Shown here in pieces: positions 42,965 through 51,342 of a DNA stretch of 64,000 nucleotides. A program made the translations under genes and the position numbers. The notes under the pieces were generated by a model. The model was not told where the DNA came from. It saw nothing but the letters and a program-made list of their open reading frames with translations, and searched no databases. Positions within the stretch are counted from its first letter, which is position 1. Each line of letters opens with the position of its first letter. The DNA is from Agromyces subbeticus DSM 16689 (GTDB lineage Bacteria > Actinomycetota > Actinomycetes > Actinomycetales > Microbacteriaceae): contig NZ_ATXG01000001.1 in the NCBI RefSeq assembly GCF_000421565.1, forward strand, positions 372,001-436,000. The letters are read 5' to 3'.

Positions 42965-43912
42965 TCAGCGGCGAGCATCGAATCGGCGTCGGTAGCTCGA
43001 CGGCGTGCTGCCGAAGGCTGAAGCGAAGTTCTGGCGAAGCGTGACCGGGTTGCCGAAGCCGCACGAGGCAGCGATCTGGTCGATCGAGAGGTCGGTCGTC
43101 TCGAGCATGCTGCGGGCCGCATCGAGACGCCGGGACCGCACCCATGCTGCAGGTGTCGAGCCGGTCGTGACTCGGAAGGCCCGAATGAACGAGCGGCGGC
43201 TCATGTGCGCCACCTCGGCGAGTCGTTCGACGCTGAGTTCCTCGTCGAGGTGCAACAGTGCCCAGGCGGATGTTGCGGCGATCGGTTCGCTGCCGGCGCC
43301 CACCGAGATCGGTCGTTCGATGTACTGAGCTTGCCCGCCTTCACGGTGCGGTGCCACGACGAGACTGCGAGCGACCCGGTTGGCGGCATCGGCCCCGAGG
43401 CGTGTGCGGACGATGTGCAGACACGCGTCGATGGCCGAAGCCGTGCCGGCGGAGGTGACCACGTCTCCGTGGTCGAGATAGAGCACGGAGGCATCCACGG
43501 TGATGTCGGGGTGGCGGGCTGCGAGGCGGTCGACGGAGTGCCAGTGCGTCACGGCACTGCGCCCCGTGAGCAGGCCCGCGTCGGCCACTGCGATGGCGCC
43601 GAGACAGAGGCCGGCGACGGTGGCCCCGCGCTCGTGTGCGTTGATGAGCGCCCGGCGGAATGCCGGTCGGGGGTCGCGGCCGTCGTCGACCCAGGACGGC
43701 ACCACGACGACATCCGCGTCTTCGGCAGCGCTGAGCCCCCGAATGCCGCCGATGCTGTAGCCCTCAGCGGTCTGAACCGACCCGGCACGGTCTGAGAACA
43801 GCACCGTCTGCCAGTCGCCGAGGCCCAGACGGGCGACCTCATCGAACACCATCTGCGGCACCGACAGGTGGAACATGGTCACGCCGTCGAAGGCGTAGAT
43901 CGTGATCTTCAT
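42965..43912 (-). CDS. GlxA-family AraC-type regulator with DJ-1/PfpI domain
   Basis: Regulator of 315 residues from ATG 43912. Residues 1-180 are a DJ-1/PfpI amidotransferase-like domain (ITIYAFDGVTMFHLSVPQMV, GATVAGLCLGAIAVADAGLL with the nucleophile-elbow Cys). The C-terminal 100 residues are two AraC helix-turn-helices (SVERLAEVAHMSRRSFIRAFRVTTG and IDQIAASCGFGNPVTLRQNF). It is divergent from the isochorismatase-like hydrolase 127 bp away and very probably activates it. GlxA-type regulators often sit beside such hydrolases. Confidence 0.88.
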   Translation of the reverse strand: MKITIYAFDGVTMFHLSVPQMVFDEVARLGLGDWQTVLFSDRAGSVQTAEGYSIGGIRGLSAAEDADVVVVPSWVDDGRDPRPAFRRALINAHERGATVAGLCLGAIAVADAGLLTGRSAVTHWHSVDRLAARHPDITVDASVLYLDHGDVVTSAGTASAIDACLHIVRTRLGADAANRVARSLVVAPHREGGQAQYIERPISVGAGSEPIAATSAWALLHLDEELSVERLAEVAHMSRRSFIRAFRVTTGSTPAAWVRSRRLDAARSMLETTDLSIDQIAASCGFGNPVTLRQNFASAFGSTPSSYRRRFDARR

Positions 43913-44039
43913 GGTTCCCTCGTTTGGCCTGTTTTCATCATAACGCGGCATTCGTGCCAATGGCATTCGGGGGCGCGACGCGTCAGTATCGTGAGGTCGC
44001 GGCAATCGCGACTCCCCGAATCACCAGGAGTAGATGACA

Positions 44040-44666
44040 ATGAGCACCCCCCGTCGTGCACTGATCCTCGTCGACGTGCAGCAGGAGTACTTCGACGGAC
44101 CGCTGGAGATCCAGTACCCGCCGCACGCGGAATCGCTGCCGAAGATCGTCGCGGCGATCGACGCCGCGACGTCTGCGGGAGTTCCCGTGGCCGTGTTCCA
44201 GCACACGTCCGGAGACGACGCGCCCGTGTTCAACCCGACCACGCAGGGCTTCCAGCTGCACCCGGAGATCGCGCAGCGCCAGAGCCTTCAGTGGAAGGCG
44301 GTGACGAAGCAGTTCGGCACCGTCTTCGCCGGGACCGACCTGCTCGAGTGGTTGCGCGAGCACGACGTCGACACGATCACGCTCGTCGGGTACATGACGA
44401 ACAACTGCATTCTCGCCTCGGCCGCCGAGTCGGAGACACACGGCCTGGCCGCGGAGGTGCTCTCAGACGCCACCGGTGCCATCAACATCGCCAATGACGC
44501 CGGTTTCGCCGACGCCGAGACGGTGCACACCACGCTCATGGCCCTGCTGAACTCGAACTTCGCCGCCGTCGGTACCACCGACGACTGGACTCGTGCCCTC
44601 GGTGAGGGCACGGCGCTCCCGAAGGACAACCTGCCCGGTTCCGCCCTCCGCGGCGCGGCGCGCTGA
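44040..44666 (+). CDS. Isochorismatase-family cysteine hydrolase
   Basis: Hydrolase of 208 residues. The catalytic triad is visible as Asp12 in LILVDVQQEYF, Lys in QWKAVTKQFG and Cys in VGYMTNNCILAS, with the cis-peptide GY-M before it. The ATG at 44040 is chosen because AGGAG is 9 nt upstream; ATG 44034 is only 3 nt from it. Members cleave amides such as nicotinamide, ureidoacrylate or biuret, or vinyl ethers. The specificity is unknown. It is controlled, by context, by the divergent GlxA-type regulator. Confidence 0.86.
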   Translation: MSTPRRALILVDVQQEYFDGPLEIQYPPHAESLPKIVAAIDAATSAGVPVAVFQHTSGDDAPVFNPTTQGFQLHPEIAQRQSLQWKAVTKQFGTVFAGTDLLEWLREHDVDTITLVGYMTNNCILASAAESETHGLAAEVLSDATGAINIANDAGFADAETVHTTLMALLNSNFAAVGTTDDWTRALGEGTALPKDNLPGSALRGAAR

Positions 44667-44726
44667 ACGAAGACCTGCTCGGGATGCCCCGGGAGCGCAT
44701 CCGCACTCTCGGGGGCCGTTCCGTGC

Positions 44727-45347
44727 CTACCGACCGTAGCGGGCCGTGATCGTTCGGGCTGCCTCGTCGACGGTGTGGAGCACCTCGTCGTCAGTGAGCG
44801 ACCAATTGCCGTGGACGAGCCGTGGCCAGAACACGACGGTCGCGATCATGCCGAGGAACTGCGCCGCGGCGACGTCGAGGTCGCTCACGTTCGCGGTTCC
44901 CTGAGCATTCGCCTGCTGGAAGAAGCGCCGGAGCGCCCGGAGCACGGGCAGCGTGCCGAAATCGAACGTGCGTTCGCGCAGTTCTGGGAACCGCGCGGAT
45001 TCGGCGATCACCGCCCGGATCAGGTCTGCGATTCGGGGCCGCGACAACAGTTCGGCGTATGCCTCGCCGAGACTGACCAAGCCCGCATGGAAGTCGTCGG
45101 ACGGCGGCTCCAGGGGCTCGGAGTCCGGCGTCGCGCCCGCCGCGAGCACCGTTGCCTCGAAGAGCTCCGCCTTGGTCGGGAACTGTTTGAACAGCGTCGC
45201 CTTCGAGACGCCGGCGTTGTCGGCGACTCGGGCCAATGGAGTTCGGTCGTAGCCGAGTTCGAGGAACAGGCCGGCCGCAGCCTCGAGGATCGCCGCGCGA
45301 TTCTGGGCGGCGACCTGTCGATGGTACGCAGAGAGTTCGCGTGGCAT
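44727..45347 (-). CDS. TetR-family transcriptional regulator
   Basis: Repressor of 206 residues from ATG 45347. The helix-turn-helix is NRAAILEAAAGLFLELGYDRTPLARVADNAGVSKATLFKQFPTKAELF, with an AcrR-like helical C-terminal domain. It is divergent from the RibD-like reductase. Two palindromes of the GTGAGTC-N4-GACTCAC type in the shared gap, the first 21 bp from its own start, make it the likely controller of both genes. Confidence 0.88.
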   Translation of the reverse strand: MPRELSAYHRQVAAQNRAAILEAAAGLFLELGYDRTPLARVADNAGVSKATLFKQFPTKAELFEATVLAAGATPDSEPLEPPSDDFHAGLVSLGEAYAELLSRPRIADLIRAVIAESARFPELRERTFDFGTLPVLRALRRFFQQANAQGTANVSDLDVAAAQFLGMIATVVFWPRLVHGNWSLTDDEVLHTVDEAARTITARYGR

Positions 45348-45367
45348 GCATCCAGTATGACGCAAAG

Positions 45368-45431
45368 GTGAGTCGGTTGACTCACGTCAGCGGAGTCGGT
45401 ACTCTCGGCAGAAGTGAGTCGCCTGACTCGC
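45368..45431. promoter_or_regulatory. Promoter of the RibD-like gene with two TetR palindromes
   Basis: GTGAGTC-GGTT-GACTCAC (45368-45385) is perfect. GTGAGTC-GCCT-GACTCGC (45414-45431) has one mismatch and lies 46 bp downstream. TTGACT (45377-45382), 17 nt and TACTCT (45400-45405) form the promoter. The first palindrome overlaps the -35 and the second covers the early transcribed region. Confidence 0.75.
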
Positions 45432-45471
45432 CTCTCATGAGATCGACTCGGACGCGTTCAAGGAGAAGCAG

Positions 45472-46014
45472 ATGTCGAAGGTATTCATTCACGCGACGGT
45501 GACCCTCGATGGGTTCATGGCCGACCTGGACGGAGGGGTCGACTGGATGAACGGCTTCCCCTCGGCTCCTGAAGACGAAGAGGTCGTCGAGCGGGTGATT
45601 CAGCAACTCGGCGCCGTCGTCGGAGGCGCCAATAAGACGCAAACCATCGAAGAAGGAGAGGTTCCGTACGGCGCCATGGTCAAGGTGCCGGTGTACCTGA
45701 TGACCCACAGTGCTCACGAACCGATCGAGATGGACGGTGTGACGTACACCTTCGTCGTCGACGACATCGCGCAGGCTGTTGAAGCCGCCGAACAGGCGGC
45801 GGGGGACAAGTGGGTCAGCCTTCTCGGAGGCAGCATCTCGAGACAGTGCCTCGAACTCGGGCTCGTCGATGAGATCCACTTGGACGTCGTGCCGATTCTG
45901 CTCGGAGAGGGGATCTCGCTCTTCACCGGACTGCGCAAGCGCATCAAGCTCGAACGTCTCGAGACGTCGGCGTTCGCGAGCGAGACCCACCTCCGCTACC
46001 GCGTTCTTGCGTAG
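45472..46014 (+). CDS. Dihydrofolate-reductase/RibD-C-like reductase
   Basis: Protein of 180 residues of the RibD C-terminal/DHFR-like fold. MSKVFIHATVTLDGFMAD at the start, VVGGANKTQTIEEG in the middle and DKWVSLLGGSISRQCLELGLVDEIHLDVVPILLGEG are family hallmarks. It probably reduces a small molecule with NADPH. AAGGAGAAG precedes the ATG. Direct TetR control suggests a response to a xenobiotic rather than riboflavin synthesis. A strong terminator follows. Confidence 0.85.
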   Translation: MSKVFIHATVTLDGFMADLDGGVDWMNGFPSAPEDEEVVERVIQQLGAVVGGANKTQTIEEGEVPYGAMVKVPVYLMTHSAHEPIEMDGVTYTFVVDDIAQAVEAAEQAAGDKWVSLLGGSISRQCLELGLVDEIHLDVVPILLGEGISLFTGLRKRIKLERLETSAFASETHLRYRVLA

Positions 46015-46070
46015 CCGGCGGCTGCCGCGCCTTCTTCATCGAACTCGGCAGTCAGGCCCACGAGTCGACG

Positions 46071-46104
46071 GAAGGCCGGTCGGGGAGGTTCCCGACCGGC
46101 CTTC
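46071..46104. terminator. Terminator between the RibD-like gene and the GH43 operon
   Basis: A perfect 14-bp stem, GAAGGCCGGTCGGG (46071-46084) with 46091-46104, and a 6-nt loop. It lies between two convergent genes and can serve both directions. Confidence 0.85.
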
Positions 46105-46139
46105 GTCGTTGTGGTGCTGACCGCGGTGCGGGCTGAGCG

Positions 46140-48344
46140 TCAGCAGCCGATCGCGGGATGCGCCGCCGTGACCGTCATCGATCGGCTCGGGTCGGCGGCA
46201 TCGGTGCCCGAGACCGTGACCGACCCTGCACCGATCGTTCTCGTGCGGGTCGAGAACGCCGCGCTGCTCGACGCGCCGGCCTCGAGCGCGAACGACTTCG
46301 AGCCGTAGGTGCCGGCCGCGGTCACGTCGAGGGCGACCACGTCGGCATTGCGCACCGTGGCCACCACGACGGCCTTGCCGGCGACGCAGCGCGCCGTGGC
46401 CGTGGCCTCGAGTGCCGGTGTCGCGACCGGGTCGGTCGCGACCGAGGCGATGCGGTAGCGCTGGCAGTCGTTGTTCAGCACGCTGTACTGGTGGATGCGG
46501 GTGCCGTCGGCTGCAGCGCAGAACGAGAGGTCGAGCGCCTTCAGGCTCGTGCCGTTGCGGAACTCGACGGTGCCGTCGTTGCCGACGAGCACTCGCCACG
46601 TGCTGCCCGCGATGGCGCACGCGCCCTGCGTGACCGCCACGCTGTCGGCCGTCGACCCGCCGGCCACGGCGAGGCACTTCTCGGGCGCTGAGGCGAGGTG
46701 CAGCTCGGCCTCGCCGTTCGCGGCAGCGGTGAAGCTGACGCTCTGGCAGGGCGCAGCGAGGTACTCCCGCTGCTGCAGGATGGCGCCGTCGGCCGTCGAG
46801 CACCCGGGCAGGTCGAACGACTTGCCAGAGACGATCGAGGTGACCACGACCTGGCCCGCGGGGCGCAGCGCCCAGTCCTGCCCGGCCGAGGCGTTCACCG
46901 TCGACTGCACGAGCGCGACGCCGGTCGCCTCGCCGGCCGCCGCGCCCGCGTCGAGCACCTTGCCGCTCGTGCGGTTCGTGAGCTTCGACCAGCCGCCGGT
47001 CGTCGAAGCGACGGCCCACTGCTGGCATCCCGTGGTGAGGAACGGGGTCTGCACCACCGCCGCGCTCTCGGCAGTCGAGCACTCGACCGGCCCCAACGAT
47101 TCGCCGCTCACCGCGTTCACGACCCGCAGGTAACCGTCGCCGGTGGTGTCGAGCACGAAGCGAGCACGTGACGAGGAGCAGTCGCCCTGCGCGACGGCAG
47201 CACCGGCTGCATCGCTCGGTGCCGTGGCGCAGAGCCCCGTGCTGCGGCTGACGAGGTTCCACCTGGCACCTTCCACCTGGGCGGTGATCGGCGCGTTCTC
47301 GCCACTCGGCACCTGCACCTGCGTGCTGGTCGCCTGCGGGATACCGAAGTCGGGCTCACCGTCGGCGCCCCAGTTCACGATCTGCGCACGGGCCGAGCGT
47401 TCGCGACTGCATCCGCCGTTCGGTCGGTTGTTGGCGTGGTAGAGATTCCACGTCTCGGTGCCGTCGGGCGAGGTGAAGAAGTCGTTGTGACCCGTGCCGT
47501 AGACGCCGTTCGCCTTCGAGAACACCGGCCCGTCGCTCTTCCGCCACGAGGTCGACAGCACGGGGTCGCCGCCGAGGTACTCGAGCGTGCCGAGCTGGTA
47601 GTCCTCGGTGCCGCAGAAGCTCGCCGAGTAGACGATCCAGGTCTTCCCATCCTTCTGCAGGGGAATCGGGCCCTCGTTCACCGGTTGGCCGATGACCTCC
47701 CACGGCTCGGTCGGCTGCGACAGGATATTGAGCGGCCCGGTCGCCGACCACGGCGTCGTCATGCGTGCGATGTAGTTGCTCTGCAAGCCGTCGGGCGCGA
47801 ACGCCGACCAGGTCACGAAGAGCTCGCCGTTCAGCTCCAGGTACGCGCCGTCGATGTTCCAGTCGTCGGTCGGAATCGGTCGGCCCTTGTAGGTGTACGG
47901 GCCCATCGGGTCATCCGCTGCGCTCTCGATCACCTGCAGGTGCTGCGTGCCGAAATTGCCGGAGACGCCCATCGTGTACATCAGGTACCAGCGCCAGCCG
48001 TTCGGCCCTTCGATGCGCTCGAGCTCGGGAGCCCACATGTTGCCGTTGCGGCCGGCGTTGGTGTCGGAGTAGACCGTCACCGGCTTGGTCGTGCCGAGGC
48101 CCGCGAGCGTCGGCGCCTTGCGCATGACGACCTTGTTGTCCCACGTCGTCGCCACCATGTAGTAGTTGCCGTCGTGGAACTCGATCGTCGGATCGGCCGT
48201 GTCGGGCGCCAGGGGATTGGTGAAGGTGTCCTCCCCGATCGCCTGAGCGGCCGGGGCCTGTGCGGCGTCGATGGCGGTGAGGCCGCCGAACGCGAGCGCG
48301 GCGACCAGCGCCGCGCGCATCACGGTTCGAAACGGTCTCAGCAT
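46140..48344 (-). CDS. Secreted GH43 glycosidase with ricin-type lectin repeats and shared C-terminal domain
   Basis: Secreted protein of 734 residues. It has a signal peptide (about 1-36), a GH43 five-bladed propeller (about 40-345), ricin-type beta-trefoil repeats (about 360-640) with several QxW-like ends, and the shared domain from ARCVAGK (last 86 residues). The GH43 residues can be placed as Asp51 (TADPTIEF), Asp165 (WNIDGAYLE) and Glu224 (PVNEGPIPL), with spacing normal for the family. The activity is probably alpha-L-arabinofuranosidase/arabinanase or beta-xylosidase. Its ATG lies inside the end of the preceding gene (ATGCTGA overlap), so the two are translationally coupled. Confidence 0.88.
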   Translation of the reverse strand: MLRPFRTVMRAALVAALAFGGLTAIDAAQAPAAQAIGEDTFTNPLAPDTADPTIEFHDGNYYMVATTWDNKVVMRKAPTLAGLGTTKPVTVYSDTNAGRNGNMWAPELERIEGPNGWRWYLMYTMGVSGNFGTQHLQVIESAADDPMGPYTYKGRPIPTDDWNIDGAYLELNGELFVTWSAFAPDGLQSNYIARMTTPWSATGPLNILSQPTEPWEVIGQPVNEGPIPLQKDGKTWIVYSASFCGTEDYQLGTLEYLGGDPVLSTSWRKSDGPVFSKANGVYGTGHNDFFTSPDGTETWNLYHANNRPNGGCSRERSARAQIVNWGADGEPDFGIPQATSTQVQVPSGENAPITAQVEGARWNLVSRSTGLCATAPSDAAGAAVAQGDCSSSRARFVLDTTGDGYLRVVNAVSGESLGPVECSTAESAAVVQTPFLTTGCQQWAVASTTGGWSKLTNRTSGKVLDAGAAAGEATGVALVQSTVNASAGQDWALRPAGQVVVTSIVSGKSFDLPGCSTADGAILQQREYLAAPCQSVSFTAAANGEAELHLASAPEKCLAVAGGSTADSVAVTQGACAIAGSTWRVLVGNDGTVEFRNGTSLKALDLSFCAAADGTRIHQYSVLNNDCQRYRIASVATDPVATPALEATATARCVAGKAVVVATVRNADVVALDVTAAGTYGSKSFALEAGASSSAAFSTRTRTIGAGSVTVSGTDAADPSRSMTVTAAHPAIGC

Positions 48345-51229
48345 GAGCGGCCTCCGTACGCAGCCGTGGTGATGGCGCCGTCGGCCGCCGTCGAGACCTC
48401 ACCGGCGGCCACCGTCGCGAGACGGCTCGAGAACGTCGCCGACTGGCTCGAGCCCGCCGCGATCGTCACGACGCGCTCGCCGAAGGGCGTGCTGATCGTG
48501 ACGCTCGACGCCTGGGTCGACTGGTTGGTGGCCTTGGCGACGATGACGACCTTGCCGGCCACGCACCGGGTCGAGGCCGCCACGTCGATGCCGGGCGCGA
48601 CGATCACGGTCGCCGCCACCGGCATCCGCGAATCGTCGTGCGCGACGCCGCGCACCGTGAAGGTGCCTGGCGCTTCGTAGTCGGCGGGCGAGACGCCCTC
48701 CCACGTGACGTCGACTTGCTCGGTGGTGCCGTCGATCATGGTGAGCGAAGCACCGGGAAGCACCGGTGCCTGGCCGGGGCGCGTGGTCACCTCGATAGGG
48801 GCGACCTCGGCGACCGCGACCGCGGGAGCGTAGGCCTCGAGCACCGTCTGGTACTCGGCCCTGGTCACCGGGATCACGGTGCCGTGACGCGGCTTGCCGC
48901 CGTCGCTGTTCTGCGGCAGGTGCTCGCGCAGCGTGGCGCCCAGTGGCTGCCACGACGAGCCGTCGGCGATGTCGTTCGAGCCGAACGGGATGTAGTAGTT
49001 CGGGCCGCCGTGATACGAGGGCTGGTCGATGAACAGGAACCAGTCGAGGCCGTTCACGTCACCGGGGTTCGCGGCGAAGATGCTCGGCCCCTCGCCGCTC
49101 GAGTACGTGCCGCCCGGCTCGCCGTTGGGCAGGCCGGTCGCGATCTGCTCCTTGATGAGCGTCCACTCGTCGTCGGCGCCCGTGGTGCCGGGCAGCGAGC
49201 CGCTGATCGTCGCGAGCAGGTCGGTCGACTTCTCCTCACGGATCGTCATGGACGCCTCGTCTTTCGTGAAGCGGTAGTAGGTGTCGTCGACCTTCGCGAC
49301 CGTCGAGTCGATCAGGCCGCGGCCGGTTCCCCGCTTCACGTCCGACCAGATCTGAGGCTCCGAGAAGGTCACGAAGTCGTCGGTCGTGGCGTACATCATG
49401 CGGTTGTAGGTGACGGCGGTGCGTGCAGCCGCGTCGGTGCCCGGGTAGAGGTTCGACGCCCAGAACACCACGTAGCGGCCGAGCTCGTCGTCCCAGTACG
49501 CCTCGGGCGCCCAGGTGTTGCCCGCGTAGGGCGTCGAGACCTGCACGTGCCGCTGATCCGACCAGTTCACGAGGTCGGTCGACTCCCACACCTCGATGCC
49601 GAGCGAGCCCGAGATCTGCGCCGTCGTGAAGCCGCCGGGCAGGCCGGCGACCTTCAGGTCGGTGGCGAGCATGTAGAACTTGTCGCCCTCGTGCGAGCGG
49701 ATGATGAACGGGTCGCGCAGCCCGCTCGTGCCCTGCGTCGAGGTGAAGATGGGCTCGCCGTCGTTCAGCGTGTTCCAGCGCAACGCATCGTTGCCCTTGG
49801 ATGCCGCGAGGCTGACCCGCTCGGCACCGGCGCCCTCGCCCGTGAAGAAGGCCCAGACATAGGCCTCGGGGTCGGCCGCGTCTGCCGGCGCCGCCGGCAC
49901 GGTGAGCGTGAAGCTGCGCGAGGCGGTCGCGTCGCCGCTCGTCGCGGTCGCGGTGAGCACGACGTCGGATGCCGCGGCGGGACGCGTGATCGCGATGGTC
50001 GCGGTGCCCGTCTTGACGCCGTCGCGGAGCGCCGCGATGCCATCGCCCGAGGTGACGGCCCACGAGATGGTCGAGCCGTTCGCTCCGGTCGTCGGAACCG
50101 CGAAGCTCGTGCGCACGTCGGCGGCTCCGGGAATGGCGAGGGCCGCAGCATCCGCGTCGACCTTCGCCTGGTCGGAGAGTTGCGCTGGCACCGTCACGGT
50201 GTAGCTGCGGGTCGCCGTCGCGCTCCCTGCGGTGAAGCCGGCCGTCAAGGTGACCACGGCGTCCGCCGAGCCGCCCGCCGGGCGGGTGACCGTCGCCGTT
50301 CCGCCCGACACGGCGATCGCGGCACCGTCTGACGCCCACGAGACGGATGCGCCGTGGCTCGTCGTCGGCAGGGCGAAGTCGGCCGTCGCGCTCGCCGGAG
50401 GCGACACCGCCGCGGTCGCGCGCTCGATCGCCTGGTCGGCGAACACCTGCTGCACGGTCGTCGCGTCGAGCGCTTCGGCGTACACGGCGAAGTCGTCGAT
50501 GTCACCGGCCCAGCCCGGGTCGTTGTAGGTCGAGCGACCGAGGTACGACGCCAGGCTGGTGCCGAACGATGACACGTCGCGCGCGATCGTGTGCTGGCCG
50601 ATCTGCTGGCCGTTGACGTACACCGTGAGCTTCGCGTTCACGCCGTCGATGACGGTCGTGTAGAGCGCCATGCCCGACGGCGTGCGTGCGCCGGTCGTCG
50701 CGGTGTTCGTCGCACCGGGGCCGACCTCGGTGCCCCAGGGGGCGCCCGCGTTGACCGTGTTCGTCACGACCGACTTCACGTAGCCGCTCGGGTTCGTCGG
50801 GTTCAGCATCCAGTAGGCGCTCGAGTACGAGGCTCCCGACGCGACCGGCGCGCCGATGAACGCGGCCCCGACGTTCGCCGGGCCCGAGCGGTTGCTGAGC
50901 CAGGTCGAGATCGTGAGCTGCTTCTTGCCGACGAGCCCGGCAGTCGGGATCTCGACGTAGGCGGCGCTCGCCCGCGCACCACCGGGAAGTGACAGGGCGC
51001 CGGCGGCGACCGTGGCGCCGCTCTGCTTGATGACGCCGTCGTAGCCGTTGCCCGACGCATCGCCGACGACACCGCCGGCGGCGGCATCGAAGGTGTAGTG
51101 GATCAGCGGGGCGGGCGCCTCGATGGCACCGGCGGCCTGCGGGGCGATGGTGCCCGCAACCGCGAGGGCGGCGACGGCCGCAGCAGCTGCGGCCCCCGTT
51201 CGCAGCTTTCGCACGAGGATGTCGCGCAT
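48338..51229 (-). CDS. Secreted multidomain GH43 protein (LamG, Ig-like, GH43, shared C-terminal domain)
   Basis: Secreted protein of 963 residues. The parts are a signal peptide (to about 35), a LamG/concanavalin-like domain (about 41-270), two Ig-like modules ending in RSYTVTVPA and RSFTLTVPA (about 275-350 and 352-446), GH43 (about 455-800), a Big_4-like module (about 815-880) and the RCVAGK domain (last 79 residues). Likely catalytic residues are Asp506 (GLRDPF), Asp641 (LIDSTV) and Glu713 (SGEGPSIF), plus NTWAPEAYWDD. CGAAGGAGTGAC precedes the ATG. The target is probably an arabinose-containing polysaccharide, judged by the neighbouring beta-L-arabinofuranosidase. It is separated from the upstream GH43 gene by a terminator and repeats. 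Confidence 0.88.
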   Translation of the reverse strand: MRDILVRKLRTGAAAAAAVAALAVAGTIAPQAAGAIEAPAPLIHYTFDAAAGGVVGDASGNGYDGVIKQSGATVAAGALSLPGGARASAAYVEIPTAGLVGKKQLTISTWLSNRSGPANVGAAFIGAPVASGASYSSAYWMLNPTNPSGYVKSVVTNTVNAGAPWGTEVGPGATNTATTGARTPSGMALYTTVIDGVNAKLTVYVNGQQIGQHTIARDVSSFGTSLASYLGRSTYNDPGWAGDIDDFAVYAEALDATTVQQVFADQAIERATAAVSPPASATADFALPTTSHGASVSWASDGAAIAVSGGTATVTRPAGGSADAVVTLTAGFTAGSATATRSYTVTVPAQLSDQAKVDADAAALAIPGAADVRTSFAVPTTGANGSTISWAVTSGDGIAALRDGVKTGTATIAITRPAAASDVVLTATATSGDATASRSFTLTVPAAPADAADPEAYVWAFFTGEGAGAERVSLAASKGNDALRWNTLNDGEPIFTSTQGTSGLRDPFIIRSHEGDKFYMLATDLKVAGLPGGFTTAQISGSLGIEVWESTDLVNWSDQRHVQVSTPYAGNTWAPEAYWDDELGRYVVFWASNLYPGTDAAARTAVTYNRMMYATTDDFVTFSEPQIWSDVKRGTGRGLIDSTVAKVDDTYYRFTKDEASMTIREEKSTDLLATISGSLPGTTGADDEWTLIKEQIATGLPNGEPGGTYSSGEGPSIFAANPGDVNGLDWFLFIDQPSYHGGPNYYIPFGSNDIADGSSWQPLGATLREHLPQNSDGGKPRHGTVIPVTRAEYQTVLEAYAPAVAVAEVAPIEVTTRPGQAPVLPGASLTMIDGTTEQVDVTWEGVSPADYEAPGTFTVRGVAHDDSRMPVAATVIVAPGIDVAASTRCVAGKVVIVAKATNQSTQASSVTISTPFGERVVTIAAGSSQSATFSSRLATVAAGEVSTAADGAITTAAYGGRSC

Positions 51230-51261
51230 GTCACTCCTTCGTGATGGTCGAACCGTTTGCC

Positions 51262-51300
51262 GGTCGAAACGTGGTGGTCGAAACGTGGTGGTCGGAACGG
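51262..51300. repeat. Tandem 14-bp repeats upstream of the 48338-51229 gene
   Basis: GGTCGAAACGTGGT occurs exactly at 51262-51275 and 51276-51289. A partial third copy, GGTCGGAACGG, follows at 51290-51300, and a related ATGGTCGAACCG lies upstream (51244-51255). They occupy the untranslated leader or promoter of the GH43 gene, next to the hairpin of the preceding gene. Confidence 0.6.
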
Positions 51301-51341
51301 CGAATCGGATGCCTCGGCACGCCGCCGAGGCATCCGATTCG
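51301..51341 (-). terminator. Terminator after the 51343-54312 GH43 gene
   Basis: CGAATCGGATGCCTCGGC (51301-51318) pairs perfectly over 18 bp with 51324-51341 around a 5-nt loop, immediately after the stop codon of the upstream gene on the minus strand. It would separate that gene from the next GH43 gene or let only part of the transcripts through. Confidence 0.8.
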
Positions 51342-51342
51342 T

